64,000 bases of DNA from Clavulina sp. PMI_390 (taxonomy: Eukaryota; Basidiomycota; Agaricomycetes; Cantharellales; Hydnaceae): NCBI GenBank assembly GCA_015039315.1, contig WIDE01000029.1, positions 268,778 to 332,777 of the forward strand, given 5' to 3'. How positions within the stretch are numbered: the stretch's first letter is position 1; the number at the start of each line of letters is the position of its first letter. A model generated the notes under the pieces. It did no database searches. It had not been told where the DNA came from and worked only from the letters and a program-made list of their open reading frames with translations. Of this stretch, positions 23,452-35,800 are shown piece after piece. Position numbers and translations under genes: made by a program.

Positions 23452-26400
23452 TCAGATGCCCCTGGACGGCTGACCTGGTGCGAACGAGAACGTAAATGCG
23501 CCAGAAGGGGCGGCGGGAGCAGGAACTCCCCCAAGCGCTGGGGACAATGCTGTCCCCAAATTACCGTTTACACCGGCATTGCCTCCACTCCCACCACCAT
23601 TAGGGCCACCAAAGCCCCCAAAGCCACCGTATGTCCCAGCATTCGTCACCGCGGCTGCACCCAGCCCGTACGCCGCGGAGCCTGTTGAGCCGCCTCCTGC
23701 GCCTGGCGTCCCGGCGCCACCCATTTGGAGCTGAAAGGAGAAGGGCTGAGGCGGGACGGGGCTAGGCGTCGGCATCATGGAGGAAGCGCTGCCGCTACTG
23801 GGGTCGATGGACCCTCCATGGGTCGCAGCACCGTGTGGGTACCCGTTCATCCCTTCGAGCCCATGAGCGCCACCCATCCCGAATTCTCCTCCAGCACCAG
23901 CCGTGAAGGATGTGTTTGGAGGAAGAAGCGCGTCCTCTGCATCACAGCCATCCAGGATCGGATCCAGGCCCACGTAGGGGAACGTCAGCCTTCGGAGCGC
24001 GTCGAGACGTTCCCGATTGCTGACTCCAGCAGAGGAAGGAATAGTCATCATTCCATCCTCGTCGACAGTATCGAGCCCATCGACAGTCCCGTTCCCATTC
24101 CTTGCGCGCGATGGGGCTGCCGACGCACTTCGACTACTTCCACCGCCATGAGCAGTGGTTGCGACGCTGCCGGCGCGCGAAGGGTCGACGTTCCGTGGTG
24201 GTGGTGGCGCTAAGAAACTCGAAGGACCCAGCAAGCGCTTGGTATGTGCGCTGATAGTGACAGCTTCAGACATCTGCGCAATAGAAATGACATCCGCGAG
24301 CGAGGCACGGAAGTTGGTCGATGCAGGCGAGTCGGGGTTCTCCAACAGTTGATGTGTGAAAAAGATCTGGGTAATTATACAAAACGCGAGCAATGATTTT
24401 GAGGGGATATTGGGATAGAGGAAGACATTCCAACGTACCCCGGGAAGCAAAACGTAGTATGGCCCAATTCCCAACTGGCCCAGTACCCGCATGCGCGGAT
24501 TATACATAATATCATGCACACATCGGCTGAGTAGGCCCACTAGAGCCGTGGCCGCAGTCGCAAGCACTTCAGGCGTGCTCGCTGAGCGCACGGTTCGATG
24601 CAGAATGAACCGCGTATAATGATACGTGCCTAAATCAAACGATCAATTAGTCGCCGATGACGGAGAGACGAGCAAGAGTAGAGAAAGAGAGAGAAGAACG
24701 CGATTTACCCATCAAATGCAACGCCTGCATCCCGCGCCTCTGTACTCTTTCTTCGCTCGTCCGCGCCAAGCTGGTCGCAATCTTATACTCCGTTAACTCA
24801 ATATCGTCTGGCCAGCTGGAGCGCCACGCGCGTAGTGCAGCATCGTGCACCTCAACGCGTTGCGGAGACAACGGGCGCACAACGTCGTTCAGGTCATCGA
24901 GAATATCACCTAAGAGGCGGTAATACTGGAACATGGCCAGGTGTATCAGGCTCGGGTTGTGTAGCGCTGTGTGCTGTGAGGAGTGTGCGGTGGAGGAAGC
25001 GGCAGGGAAAGATGAGGATGCGGTGGTGTTATTGGCGTTCCCAGAGGACGAGTTATGGGCCCCGCCATTGGAGGTGGTACCCGACACTGCGGAGGGATGC
25101 CCACCTAACGCGGGAGACGAGCCCGTTACATTAGGTGTCAAGGATCCTTGTGCTGAGGACGCGGGAGGCGGCAGCGCAATCGGATATGCAGTGTTAAACT
25201 GATCATTCGCAATGCTCATCGGCCTGCCCAACAGCACACACATCCAGCGCTCAAACGACAGCACGTTCCACCATACCCATCTCCTTCTGACGACTTCACG
25301 TTCAGGTAGACCTCGATCTGTCCCGAATTCGCGATGCAGACCCATGCTCATCGCCAGGATGATCATCTTGTGGGCAAGGCTCCACATGATCTCGCCTGAC
25401 TCGCCAGTCTTGACGGTCGCTTGGTAGTGTCCCATCAGCAGGTGGATCTCGATGAGCGGGATCGACGGATGTGTCATGAGGTTGTCGTACGACCTGTCGA
25501 TAATCGTTTGTGCAAGGGTGTAGTATCGCTTGGCGACGGTCTGAATGCAGATGCATTAGAATAAATACGAACAGAGCAAGGAAGAGAGAGAGAAACGTGA
25601 CAGCTTACAGAAGTGTCATCCGTCCATTCGCGCCGAACTTGGTGGTCTGCTGGCAGATAATACAGTGTAACACCGCAGAGTGCAAAGAACATGGCTAGCG
25701 TAAGCTCATCCAGTTCGCCCGAGATGACATAGCGTTCAAGTTTTGCCCGAATCTCATACTCGTCAATGTACCGATGCATCCATGTCGCATACGTGACATA
25801 CTCCTTGACGAGCACTTCCAACGTAGGCTTACTAATGTCATTTTAAACAGAAGCAAGCGAGTAGTCAGTTTGAAAAATGCCTCTGTGTATTGCCCATCAC
25901 CACATCACAAAGGCGGGCAGATACGCGAGCTTAGAAATTGGAATGCTCACGAGGGTAGGTATTGGAGCAGATCGGTGCTAAGGAGCAGTCTTGAGAGATT
26001 TGGCGCTCCACTCGTCGTAGAACTGGTGTTGGTAGATCCGGGGCCTGTGATAGATTGACGTGGGGCAGAGGGTTTCGATGATGACGAGGGGACACCTGCG
26101 GAAGCTTGATCTCTGTCCCAACTCTATATGGATATGAATAGCCCCCAGTGGACGATCGCCATCAGCAACAGTGCCAACGAAATTGACCGCATGACAGCCA
26201 GACACAGAGGGAAAAGCAAGCAGGCAAATAGGTTCACGCACTTACCTCAAAGTAGTTGTAGAGCTGGACACAAGAATGGGTCGGTCCGACGAAATAGGAC
26301 TCGGTTGAATCGGAGCCCAGGAGCGAGTCTTGGTGGGTCGCTTTAAGGTTACGCTCGGGTTCTGTGTCTTCAACGGGTGGTTTCTTGATGGATCGGTAGT

Positions 26401-26936
26401 ATTTCTGTAAGGTAGAGAGTGATGCTTGAATTTGGGTGATTTCTGCCAGAGGGTCGAGGGGAGCAGGTGCCGTTGATGGAGGTGGAGGGTTGGCACTGCC
26501 GGCGGAGACGGTGGTTGGTGGACCTGCGCCAGCACCAGCAGAAGCAGTGGAGGCTGAGGCGGATGGTGGCGCTACGGCGGAGGACGCAGGCTCATTTTCG
26601 TTGGTGAAGCAGAGATGTTGGGTGCCTCGGTAAACGCATCCACTGCAGGGCCGTGCTCGATTGCATTTCAACTATTTTTTTTTGGTACGCATGTGTTGAA
26701 TGGTTTCAGATACGATAGTATTGATTGCGACAGACAGCGAGAGGATGGTGAATGTCTTGTGTTTTTGCCCAGTTTCGTTCTGCCTGCAGACTGCTGCTTA
26801 CCTTGTGCAGTCGACAGGGATCGCAGTTGAGAGATTTGCGAGAGCGTTTCTTTGGACCATCTTGGTTGATAGCGCTCGCGTTATTAATGGACGTTGACGG
26901 CTGGGAGGATGTTGATGCTGACGGATCTGGGGTCAT
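23452..26936 (-). CDS. Zn2Cys6 transcription factor with fungal-specific domain, about 964 aa
   Basis: Nuclear DNA-binding regulator. Exons (minus): 26802-26936, 26246-26671, 25951-26123, 25609-25831, 24709-25540, 24439-24629 and 23452-24366, total 2895 nt. The binuclear zinc cluster starts at residue 38 with spacing C-x2-C-x6-C-x5-C-x2-C-x8-C (CDPCRLHK / LKCNRARPC..); the first intron falls inside it after HK. A basic KKRSRK stretch precedes it. The middle homology (Fungal_trans) region includes AMFFALCGVTLYYLPAD, AHKMIILAMSMGLHREFG and RRRWVWWNVLSFERW. Ser/Ala/Gly-rich linkers interrupt it, and the C-terminus is Gly/Pro-rich, ending GQPSRGI. The 72-nt sixth intron has no stop and is a multiple of three. 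Targets unknown. Confidence 0.92.
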
Positions 26937-27983
26937 TGGTGGGAGGAGGAAGAAGACGTGGTGCGCAGAGATGCAAGAGGCTTGACGCTAACGAAAGCCA
27001 AGGGCAGGGCGCGTCGATGAGAGGAGAGGAGCGGGGGAAAGAAAGGGAGAGTGAGGCACTTTGCGCAGCGGGCGGGGGAAGAAGGGGAGAAGTGTTCTTG
27101 GTAAGATCCTTCACCAACGGCGGCGGAGATGATGCGAATGTTAATGCGAATGTTAATGGGCAAGAGGCAATCTCCACTCGCGGGAAACGGACCTCGGCCA
27201 TGAGACGAATATATATGGCAACAGGGCGACACCAAAAGCTGACTGCTGGCGGGCAGGCAAAGCAGCAGCAGCCAGGCACATGTGGATGGGGATGACAAGG
27301 GGCGGCGGCGACCAGGGCATGGCCAAGTGGGGGTGGTTGTCAGACAGAGAATGTCAGAACTTGGGGGAGAAAAGTTCTCTCCTCTTGTATATGTGCGCCG
27401 AACCCGGGCTCGGGCGCTGGACTCATCGGCCGCTCCGACGAAGGTTGTTCTCGTTCCCAGCCGCCGGGTTTGGGTGTCGATCGTTCGCAAAGTCCGCGGG
27501 GCTTCTTGCCACGGCGCCCCATCGTTATCTCCATGGCCTTGGCTCACGTCTAGACCCCTGTTTCTTCTCACTCACCAACTAAAAACAGATTCACTCCCAA
27601 GAAAAAAAAACACCACTACTGCTGCCGACCATGCGACCTGCAAAGCCCCCAGCTTGTCACTCGCATGGCTGCGAGGTACATGGAGCTACGTCGCCACTTG
27701 ACTTGGAATAACGTTATTATGAATGAATTCATGTGCGATCGTTCACGGCTCCTATCGAGGGCTTCTTCCAACTTCATTGTCTTGTCTATTGTGGCAATCT
27801 GGTTGGCTGTGGCAATGGGTGGTCCATGGTGTGGTCCACGATTGTGGCGTTCATGCTCTTGTCTTTGTTTACTCTGGATCCATAAAATGTGCCAACCATC
27901 GCATTGGGGCGTTGCTGAAGTGCTCCCGAATACTATTCAGCCCGCAGCAGCAAAGAAAAACGCAAAGGATTACCCTCAGCTCG
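26937..27983. promoter_or_regulatory. 1-kb divergent promoter region, Zn2Cys6 factor / disordered protein
   Basis: Long divergent intergenic segment with purine-rich runs (26940-27080) and CAG/GGC-rich stretches. Frames here are short or Gly/Arg-rich by composition and lack splice support. It probably carries both promoters and long 5' leaders. Confidence 0.45.
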
Positions 27984-30059
27984 ATGCCTGTCCAGCACCA
28001 CCAGGTAAGTACACGCGTACTGTCTTGACTCGGCTCGCAATCGTGAACCTTGACATACTCTTCTCCCCACCAGACACTCGCTAGGCCACTACCCCTCACA
28101 CCAACGCACGCCCAGCCCAACCACTATAGCCTTCAGCAGCTACCTTACAGCATCGTATACACCGGAACTACCAAGCCACCACCTCATTCCCATCGACCTC
28201 GCACCCCTCAACCGAGTATCCACCTCTTACCCGTCCCGCCCGTTCCCGCCTACCGTCCAAACGGACCTCAGCCACCTCGTGGTATATCTATGTATCATCC
28301 ACTTCAACAACAGCAACAGCCGACCCCTTCAATCTGCGCGCTCGCCTCATCCTCCTCATCCTCGTCAGCGGCCGATCCTCATTCTCTTGCTCCTGCTGCT
28401 GTAAGACCTCATGGCAATACCCGTCTCGGAACTACGGGGAGTTCTTCCGCACAACAGACGTCATGCTCCCACTTCCCGGGTCAGCCCTTGACACCGCCCA
28501 GACCGCCCACGATGAACAGTGCTGTGTCTCAGGCTCGCTCGGCCAAAGACCGCCAAGACCGCGTGCAGGCCATCTTCCGGTCTAGAATGGTCTCCAAAGA
28601 CCGACTTGCATCACTTGAAATCATACCTCAAGCAGAGACTTATGTCACTCAAGCACTCGATCGAACGCCACTACCAACACTAGGGCCATCCCTTGCTCAA
28701 CGCCAGCCTTCTCATTCTTCCTCGTCTTATGACTTCGACAGCGACAATGAATGTGCTACGACTATTGAACTTGATGACAGAGGAAACGACCGTGCTAAAG
28801 ATGAAGGATGGAACAACGTCTTTGCTTCACAGCAGCAGCAAGATCGCCACAACCACAACCAACCCTCGATGCCAATGCCGATCGAACGCCTCCCCCGCCA
28901 CGATCAAAACCACAAGCCCGCTAAACAACCGCAAGCTCGACTTCCGATGCAGCTCTTCTGTCAGTTACATGGTTCCGAAGCCGACGAAGAAGATGAAGAA
29001 AGCGAAGAGGAAGACCACACCTCAGGCGACGCTCACACACCCAAGACTGAGTTCCACTGGCCCCCTGGACCTCGGGGCTATGGCTATCATCAGCAAGAAA
29101 AACTGCTCAGCGACTCGCAACCTACGACTTCCTTCCGCGCCGTGTTAGGAGCACGGGCTCATGTGTCGACAAACTTCTATGGTGGGGCTGGTCATGTCCC
29201 GGTTTTCCACGGCAAGCAAGGCAAGCAAGCCGGTAATGGCCGCGCTCATACTCTAAGGAGCAATAATAATGACCACCACCAAAAAAAAGGCTTTGGGAAA
29301 CCACGATTTGCAGCGGCGACATACTGCCCGAATCCCGAAGTGTCGGCGAAATATCGCGAACCTTCTTGTGAAAGGAACAGCAATAGGGGACGGAGCATGA
29401 TCCCAGACGTCAGTTTTTCGCACTTTTGGCGCTTCTGTACGTACCACCCCTTTCTTGGATACTAATTATGATCCAGCCTTGTCCTTTCCCATTTTTTAAC
29501 AAATTGTAGTGGATGCGTGAATGTTTCTGAAACTCTCCCGTTTTTCCGTGCGCTCTGGATCCGTACCACCCGACATTCTGCTCCGATATGGCCCTTCATT
29601 TATGCTCTCCTTGGTCATGGTAACTTCCTTGCCACCGCTTGCCCACCGTTGCTTCCTGTGCACACAGCCCTCAGCGTTCTGCAATACTGTCTTTTTATCG
29701 TCCTTGTGAACATTTATGGTCCCCGCGCGATCCGCCAACGCTATAATCACGCCTGTCCCTCCTGCGCTGACAATCTCAGCACTCAAGTCCAACGCCCTGC
29801 TCTCCATTCTCATCAATACAATCATCCTCATCGTTACTCCCCGACCCGCTTCCCTCGCGGCACAGAAGGACTAGAAGCTGACGGTTGCTGCTACTGCTGC
29901 GACACGCCGTACCCTTCTACCCGCTCTTCTTTCCCTTCGTCGTCGTATTCGCGTTCCTATGCGTTGCCTGTTCACACGCGGTCTAAACTCAAACTCAAGT
30001 TCCGATCCCGAGTGGATCCCCGCTGGACACCGCTCGCTGAAATTCAAAGCGAAGAATAA
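27984..30059 (+). CDS. long intrinsically disordered protein, function unknown
   Basis: Not recognised. Start ATG 27984 (MPVQHHQ), first exon 27984-28004, a 69-nt intron with consensus GTAAGT and CACCAG, then a 1.36-kb second exon from 28074. The protein is rich in Pro, Gln, Ser and His, with a QQQQQ run, SSSSSSS run and an acidic ADEEDEESEEED stretch near residue 320. One short conserved-looking part is AKDRQDRVQAIFRSRM. The end is ambiguous: donor GTACGT after 29436 leads to an early stop at 29499 or 29520, whereas the overlapping donor four nt later (after 29440), joined to the acceptor ending 29509, opens a further 180 codons ending at 30059 with a basic tail (KLKLKFRSR). The longer form is given. 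Confidence 0.5.
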
Positions 30060-30742
30060 CGCCGCTGGAAAAACGACCATATAGCGGGAAAGGATGACAA
30101 TGAGTAAATGCGGTCGAGGTCCTGTCAGGAAGCAACAGGAATGGATGGCTGGCCATCTTCTTGATTCGAGTGTGTACGGTCTATTTGTCATTGAGCCGGA
30201 CTCTCCTTTTGGCTGTGCGGGGAGTTTCATCCCTGCTCTTCAGTCTCCGACTTTCTACAATCCTTTATGTGTCTCTCTATTTTCCAGTCTCATTCTTCCA
30301 GCATCACTTGTGTTGTCCGTACATTCCTTTGTATCGTATCTTTAGTCGCCTTCTCAGTTATTCATGCTCATCGTGCAAATGGTCTCACGAACGATCTCGA
30401 AGGACAAACGAGAGTAGATACAGGACAACAGGGGAAGTGAGGTCATGTACATCTACAAATAAGAGCGTACATGTACATCGACGTGTATGGTTTGAAACAA
30501 GATGACAAGCGCGTCAGGCCACGAAATGGATACACTGGTGTTTGGAAGATGGAGAAGAGGAAGAGAGCTTGGGCAGAGGGGGTAAGGATACAACGTGGTT
30601 TCTTTTTTTTTTAGTCACTTTGGCATGACAGCACAGCTATCATGGGGGTGAACGATAGAAGAGAGCAAAAGAGTACGAAAGCGGGAAACTCGATAGCAGA
30701 AAAAGCAGAGAGCGGGAAAAAAAAAAACGCCTAGAGTTCAGT
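30060..30742. other. 0.7-kb convergent 3' region
   Basis: Between the disordered-protein gene and the AAA ATPase, both ending here. It has T-rich and A-rich runs (for example 30601-30613 and 30716-30727) but no supported gene. Confidence 0.45.
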
Positions 30743-32880
30743 TCAGTATGATGGGTCAAACATCCTCATAGGGTATCGCATCCTGGATAAGAATGGCTGT
30801 ACATCCTCATCACCCTCCTTGAGGCCATTGCTGGAACTTGAAGTCACCGCAAAACGCTCAGTGATGGGGCTATGTTGGGGAGTTTGACCCACGGAAGAAG
30901 AGACGGCGATGTTCTCCACGTCAACAGCATCGCTGCTAGCGGCCTTTCCCTCAAGCTCCTCCCGTAGGATGGCGATGCGGCGGAAAATGACGTCTGTGAA
31001 TGCGCCAGTTTCGGTACCAGTGGCGAGGCCGACGAGCGCTGAGACGCTGTTCCGGCCATATTAGGGCTGAGTAAGAGGGGGAAAAGGAGGAAAGACAGAA
31101 GTAAACGTACAAGGCCTCCTTCAAATATGCGAAGCTGAATCCGTTGGTGCAATTGGCGATTTCTCCGACGAGAGACTCGGGAAACACGATAGATTCGTTG
31201 GAAGAAAGCTTCTTCTGCCAGTATTGGCAGTAGAGGGTGCGTTCACCGAGTGATGGGTCGGTGAACTCACTGTAGCGGTGATTGTAAGGTGGAGGAGGGA
31301 TATTAGCAAATGGGCTACATGGGCGAGTGAAACACCCCATGACCAGAACTGCACTCACAATTTGCGGTCGAATCGGCTGGGCCGGTTCGAAAGTCCAGGG
31401 TCAAGACGGTCAAGATGATTTGTTGTTCCAATCAGAAGGACACCATCCTAGTGGAGCGGATGTGGCGGTGAGTACGCGTGGATGTCATTCCCTCGTGGAA
31501 AGAGCGCACATTGGCCTCGAAACCGTCCAACTCGTTCAAGAAGTACGAGCGAACTTTGTCAGTCACAAGGCTATCAAGATCCTCCAATATGAGAAGACAA
31601 GGTGCCATTGCACGGGCACGGACGAAGACATCACGGATGCCCCTCTGTGGCCCAAACGCATCTAAGGCGGATGCAATTGTGAGTCATTCTGCCGCGAGAG
31701 ATAAAAAGCAAGCCACCATATACTACTGGTTACGCACTTTCAAATGACTTCACATATAAAGCAGGGACTTCTGATGACTTCATGATAGCTTTGATGGATA
31801 TGGTTTTGCCATTCCCACTTAAACGTTTGCTTTAGTTTAGCATTACAGTCTGATCAAGACAATAGAAGCGCTTACGGAGGACCATGAAATATGAGGCCTT
31901 ACACAGAAGTGCGATCAGATATCGTAATAGGCTTCCAATATGTGTCACACACCTCTCTTCCATGGTATCGCCAAATTCTTGAACACAGACTCGGACTGAT
32001 AGAAATTGGTAATGTCATTTTGGACCGCACTTTTGAACTGTTCGTCCAGAATAACATCCGTCCAGTTGGCCTTTTGCACTTCTTCCCACAAGGCGCGATC
32101 CTTCGACCAATATCTGAGAATAATTGAGCTGGTCTGAAAGTTCGGCAAACCTGGTGCATGCAACTCACCCGTTGTTGTACATAAGAATCTCCGCATGAAG
32201 CTCGTTCTCATAGTTCCCAATCGTGACGAAGAGGCTGTTGATTAGTGCCTCAGCATCCGTGCCAAGAACCTGGGGGTGAAGAACAGCCTTGCAACGCCGA
32301 ATGAAGGAACCCTCTCGCCACTCAGTCACGAACAGGAGGAAGTGGTGTTCTTCCCACTTCAGGTGATATCCGCCGAACATAACGGTTTGGGATAGAGTGC
32401 CAGATCCATCTCGTCGGCGCGCTGGAGGGCGGAAGTCCGTGCTGAGAACGGGAAGCTCAGAGTTCGACAGTGGCACCAAGTGAGCCTGGACATGCAGAAG
32501 AACGCAAAAGAACGGGTGAGGCTGGCATTTATTTCATGGATGGTGATCAAGCAAACCTTTGGTAGTTTAGAGAAGTCCATCTGGTTGTAGCCTGTATGAG
32601 CGACAATGGCGTGGTCAGGGTATAACGTACGAAGGGTGTTGATCCTAACAAGATGTAGTATATGAATCTCTATGTCATTATCATGCGGACTAGTATGCTC
32701 ACAGCTTGAATTCTGCAAATGGTTGCTCGGAGCTAACTAGGTGGAAGTGGGGCGACAGTGAGTGAGCGCTTTCTACGCATCGAGCGAGAAACCAAGTCAA
32801 GATTTACAATGGTCGACCCATTTTTCATATACTGAGGGGTGGTCCGCCTCTATTTGTTCCCATTCCTCCTTTGAAGCCAT
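30743..32880 (-). CDS. AAA ATPase, fungal type, 492 aa
   Basis: P-loop ATPase of unknown substrate. Eleven exons (minus): 32808-32880, 32703-32736, 32557-32644, 32169-32485, 31953-32113, 31876-31897, 31738-31817, 31510-31661, 31359-31447, 31111-31269 and 30743-31046, total 1479 nt. The 22-nt sixth exon holds half of Walker A, which reads HGPPGNGKT across the junction. Walker B is [14 protein letters not shown], with Glu-Asp order as in BCS1-like AAA proteins. Sensor 1 and arginine fingers are [10 protein letters not shown] and [10 protein letters not shown]. The N-terminal 220 residues carry WKRGLIF and [18 protein letters not shown] segments found in this fungal group. The start [13 protein letters not shown] is 95 bp from the divergent TOM20 start. 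I infer a remodelling role; location is unknown. Confidence 0.85.
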
Positions 32881-32975
32881 GGCTAGTGTAGGAGAGAGTT
32901 ACGTTACTCAAGTTGGACTGTTTGTCCCTGTTTGGACCTTACGTAATTTTTGTCCCCATTCCCTCCCCTCAAACC

Positions 32976-33770
32976 ATGGTCAAGACGTCGACTGTGTTAA
33001 CCGTCGCGGGCGTTACCACCGCTGTGGCAGCGGTGGGCTATGCTGTCTGGTTTGACCAAAAGCGTCGTTCTGACGCCGACTTCCGCAAGAAATTGAGTAC
33101 GTGCCCCCAAATTGTCGTCATTGGCACAATGCTCCTTATTTTGAAATGTATTGACATTCCTTCACTACTTTTACGCGTTACTTCTTGCGCTCTAGGGAAG
33201 GAAAAGAAGAAAATCAGCAAGACTGAGAAACTTGCTGCTTCTGCGACGTCTACTGCCGCGCCAGCACGCGAATATGACTTTGCGGGCGCGCTCGAGCAGC
33301 TGCGAAAGGAGGCAATGCCTGTCACTGCCCAGGAGAGCGAGGCACTATTCTTGGAGTCTGTAGCTGAGGGAGACCAGCTTGCCGCACAGGGTACGCAGTT
33401 ATTTCAATTTTTTTTCTCTCCTGGTTCGCTACGTGGTGTTCTGACATGCAGACTTCTCGAAGGACCTCTGTTCTACTTCCAAGCTGCCGTCGCTTACTAC
33501 CGTGCGCTCCGGGTGTACCGAATGCCCACCGAGCTGCTTGGGATGTATCAGCAGAACGTGATGCCTCCTGTCTTTGCTCTCATTTTGCAGTTGATGAACC
33601 ACGATGTAAGCTCCTCTACAACAGGGGGAGGAGCCACTCATGATGGTATTGATGAGGAGGAGACTGGTGCATCTGCGTCTCGGACATCGTCACGGCGCGG
33701 GCCCCCTTCGGAGACCTCGTCTCACGATTGGGATAATGTTACCGACCCGGGACAGCCGTCTACAGCATGA
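32976..33770 (+). CDS. TOM20: mitochondrial import receptor Tom20, 207 aa
   Basis: Outer-membrane presequence receptor of the TOM complex. Exons 32976-33096, 33196-33390 and 33463-33770 (624 nt). N-terminal membrane anchor at residues 5-26 (VLTVAGVTTAVAAVGYAVWF) followed by DQKRRSDADFRKKL, then a charged linker, then the receptor domain FAGALEQLRKEA, EGDQLAAQGPLFYFQAAVAYYRALRVY and LLGMYQQNVMPPVF. The acceptor at 33463 (TCGAAG) was chosen over CATGCAG because only it restores the family motif. The C-terminus is Ser/Thr/acidic. It shares a 95-bp bidirectional promoter with the AAA ATPase. Confidence 0.96.
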   Translation: MVKTSTVLTVAGVTTAVAAVGYAVWFDQKRRSDADFRKKLSTCPQIVVIGTMLLILKCIDIPSLLLRVTSCALGKEKKKISKTEKLAASATSTAAPAREYDFAGALEQLRKEAMPVTAQESEALFLESVAEGDQLAAQGTQLFQFFFSPGSLRGVLTCRLLEGPLFYFQAAVAYYRALRVYRMPTELLGMYQQNVMPPVFALILQLMNHDVSSSTTGGGATHDGIDEEETGASASRTSSRRGPPSETSSHDWDNVTDPGQPSTA

Positions 33771-34017
33771 GCGTAGATGATTCGATTAGTTCTTGTAGCT
33801 ATCGTTATCGCCCGCCCGTTGTCTCCTCTGTATCCTAGAGCTCCTCCCCCGAATCGCCATTCCTTTCTATTCAAGGTTCTGATGCGTGATCATCCTTTTA
33901 TGTTCATTTAGCTCAAGTCCAAGGCTGAAGGTCTGTCGTTGACGAATCAGTAAGACACAGCACAGCTAATCCGCGACTTTCACGATAGGCTACTATGATC
34001 ACTTCCCGCCAGCCTCA

Positions 34018-35650
34018 ATGGGGGTCGCCGTAAAGGAGCTACCTCTCAAGAAGAATGGCGTTCCCGTCGAGGATGAACCAGGAAAGCCGGTCGTCCGTCG
34101 TCGAGCCCTTGTTGCAACAAAAGATTTCGCGGCCGGGGATGTCATCTATCAGGTAATCTACATATCCGGGTTCTACATGGCAGATTTAACTGACAGTCTG
34201 ACGTATGAAAGGAACATCCAATGGTTGCTGCCCTTGACCTTGACCTCGAGGTATGATATTGCGTCCTCATCCGTATGGAATGCTTGCTGAAACACAGGCT
34301 CCCAGGGAAAAGGGACTCACTGCTCGAATTGTCTTCGTGAACTCTCGTCAATCATGTCCATTCCCGTTCCGGATGACCCATTGGGAACAACGTATTGCTC
34401 GCAAGAGTGCCAGTTAGCTGCGACGTCGTCCTGGCACAATATTTTGTTTGGTACGAAGTCCTACACTGCTCAAGCGGCTGCTGCTGCAGGAGGTCCTGTT
34501 CCTTCCCCTGTGGAGGAGGAAGAGGCTGGAGTAAAGCGCCGTCAAGCCCAGGAAACCTTCATATCTCATGTCAAGTCGAGTGGCAAAGTGTCGCCGCTGC
34601 TTGTTGGGAAATTCTTTGCACGCCTGATATCTGGCGAGCTTTCAAAGATCATGCCCTCTGAAGCTACCCAGGCACCACCGAACAATCTGCCGGAACCCGA
34701 TGACAACATTGATACCGGTTATTGGGAACACGTCGAACGCCTTAGGTTCTTGGAAGTCCTGCCCACTCCTGATGAAGAAGTGGAGAGTAAGCTATTGAAG
34801 GATATGCTCAATGGCGCCATGGCTGGATTGGACGAGTTCGTCCAAGACGATCGTTATCTCACCTTGAAGGGCAAAGTCATGTTCAATGCTATCGGTGTCG
34901 CGTACTCTGGTGGTCGCTTGAACAAGGTACTACCATCTTACATGATTCGAAGATCGCATATTAACCCACTGCCTCACAGCCCAAGACTGGAGCCCGGTTC
35001 GAGGCCTGGGACCTGACCCGTACTCCATACGGAACCTCTCGACAAACTGGTTCTGCTTTCTACCGAGTGTCTTCCTACGTATGTCTTTTTCTCTTTCTCT
35101 ACGCATTGGCCAGCCTCTAATCCTCAGCTTCTCGTGCCAGCTTGCCCACTCGTGTGCCCCCTCGACTCGCCCATCATTCCCCAAGGGCACATCGGAGCTC
35201 CATCTGGTTGCCAGTCAAGACATCAAGGCAGGCGACGAGCTGACGATGTCATATGTGCGCTCCACCCCGGTTGAGGGTGAGACACCCGCCGACAACCGGC
35301 GCACGCGCCGCCAAGAGCTGGCTCGTGGCTGGCGCTTCGTTTGCGAGTGCACCAAGTGCTCGGAGGAACTCGCTGCAATGGGTGGAGCGGCGGCGTTCGA
35401 AGAGACCAAATCGGCGCTGGAAGAAGCTGCCGCCGCCGAAACTACAGCTAATGACGAGGGCTCGGCCACCATCACTCCGGCTGCAACCGTGGAGGCTTCT
35501 ACTGAGGCTGACGCTAAGGTCGAGGCTGAGGCCGAGAAGGAAGGCACCAATGAACCCGACGAGCTACTGACCCCGATTGGTTCTGAGGCTGAGCTCATCG
35601 AAACTTCTGAAGCTATCGAACAGGATACCACTGGTCCATCTGCGGAATAG
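34018..35650 (+). CDS. SET-domain protein (SET5/SMYD-like), 467 aa
   Basis: Probable lysine methyltransferase. Exons 34018-34152, 34212-34250, 34306-34926, 34980-35078 and 35141-35650 (1404 nt). The SET domain is split by an inserted zinc-finger region, as in SMYD/SET5 proteins: N-SET RRRALVATKDFAAGDVIYQEHP, then CSNCLRELSS and YCSQECQ zinc ligands, then the catalytic C-SET SSYLAHSCAPSTRPSF and KAGDELTMSYV, then the post-SET Cys cluster FVCECTKCSEEL. The last 90 residues are Ala/Glu-rich and disordered. Histone versus non-histone substrate cannot be told. Confidence 0.87.
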
Positions 35651-35800
35651 TGACTCGAGTTGATTCGTCATACTATTCCTTCTGCATTTGGTGGTGCCTC
35701 CCTTGCTTTGGTCCATCCCTCCCCACTTCATTATTCATTTAGAGCCTCGACAATACTTAATTGCGATATTCTCTGGAGATCATGACATTGCTAATCATAA

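Noticed and set aside
27280..27701. Arg-rich open frames in the promoter of the disordered protein
   Set aside because: GC-driven frames on both strands with no splice or motif support.
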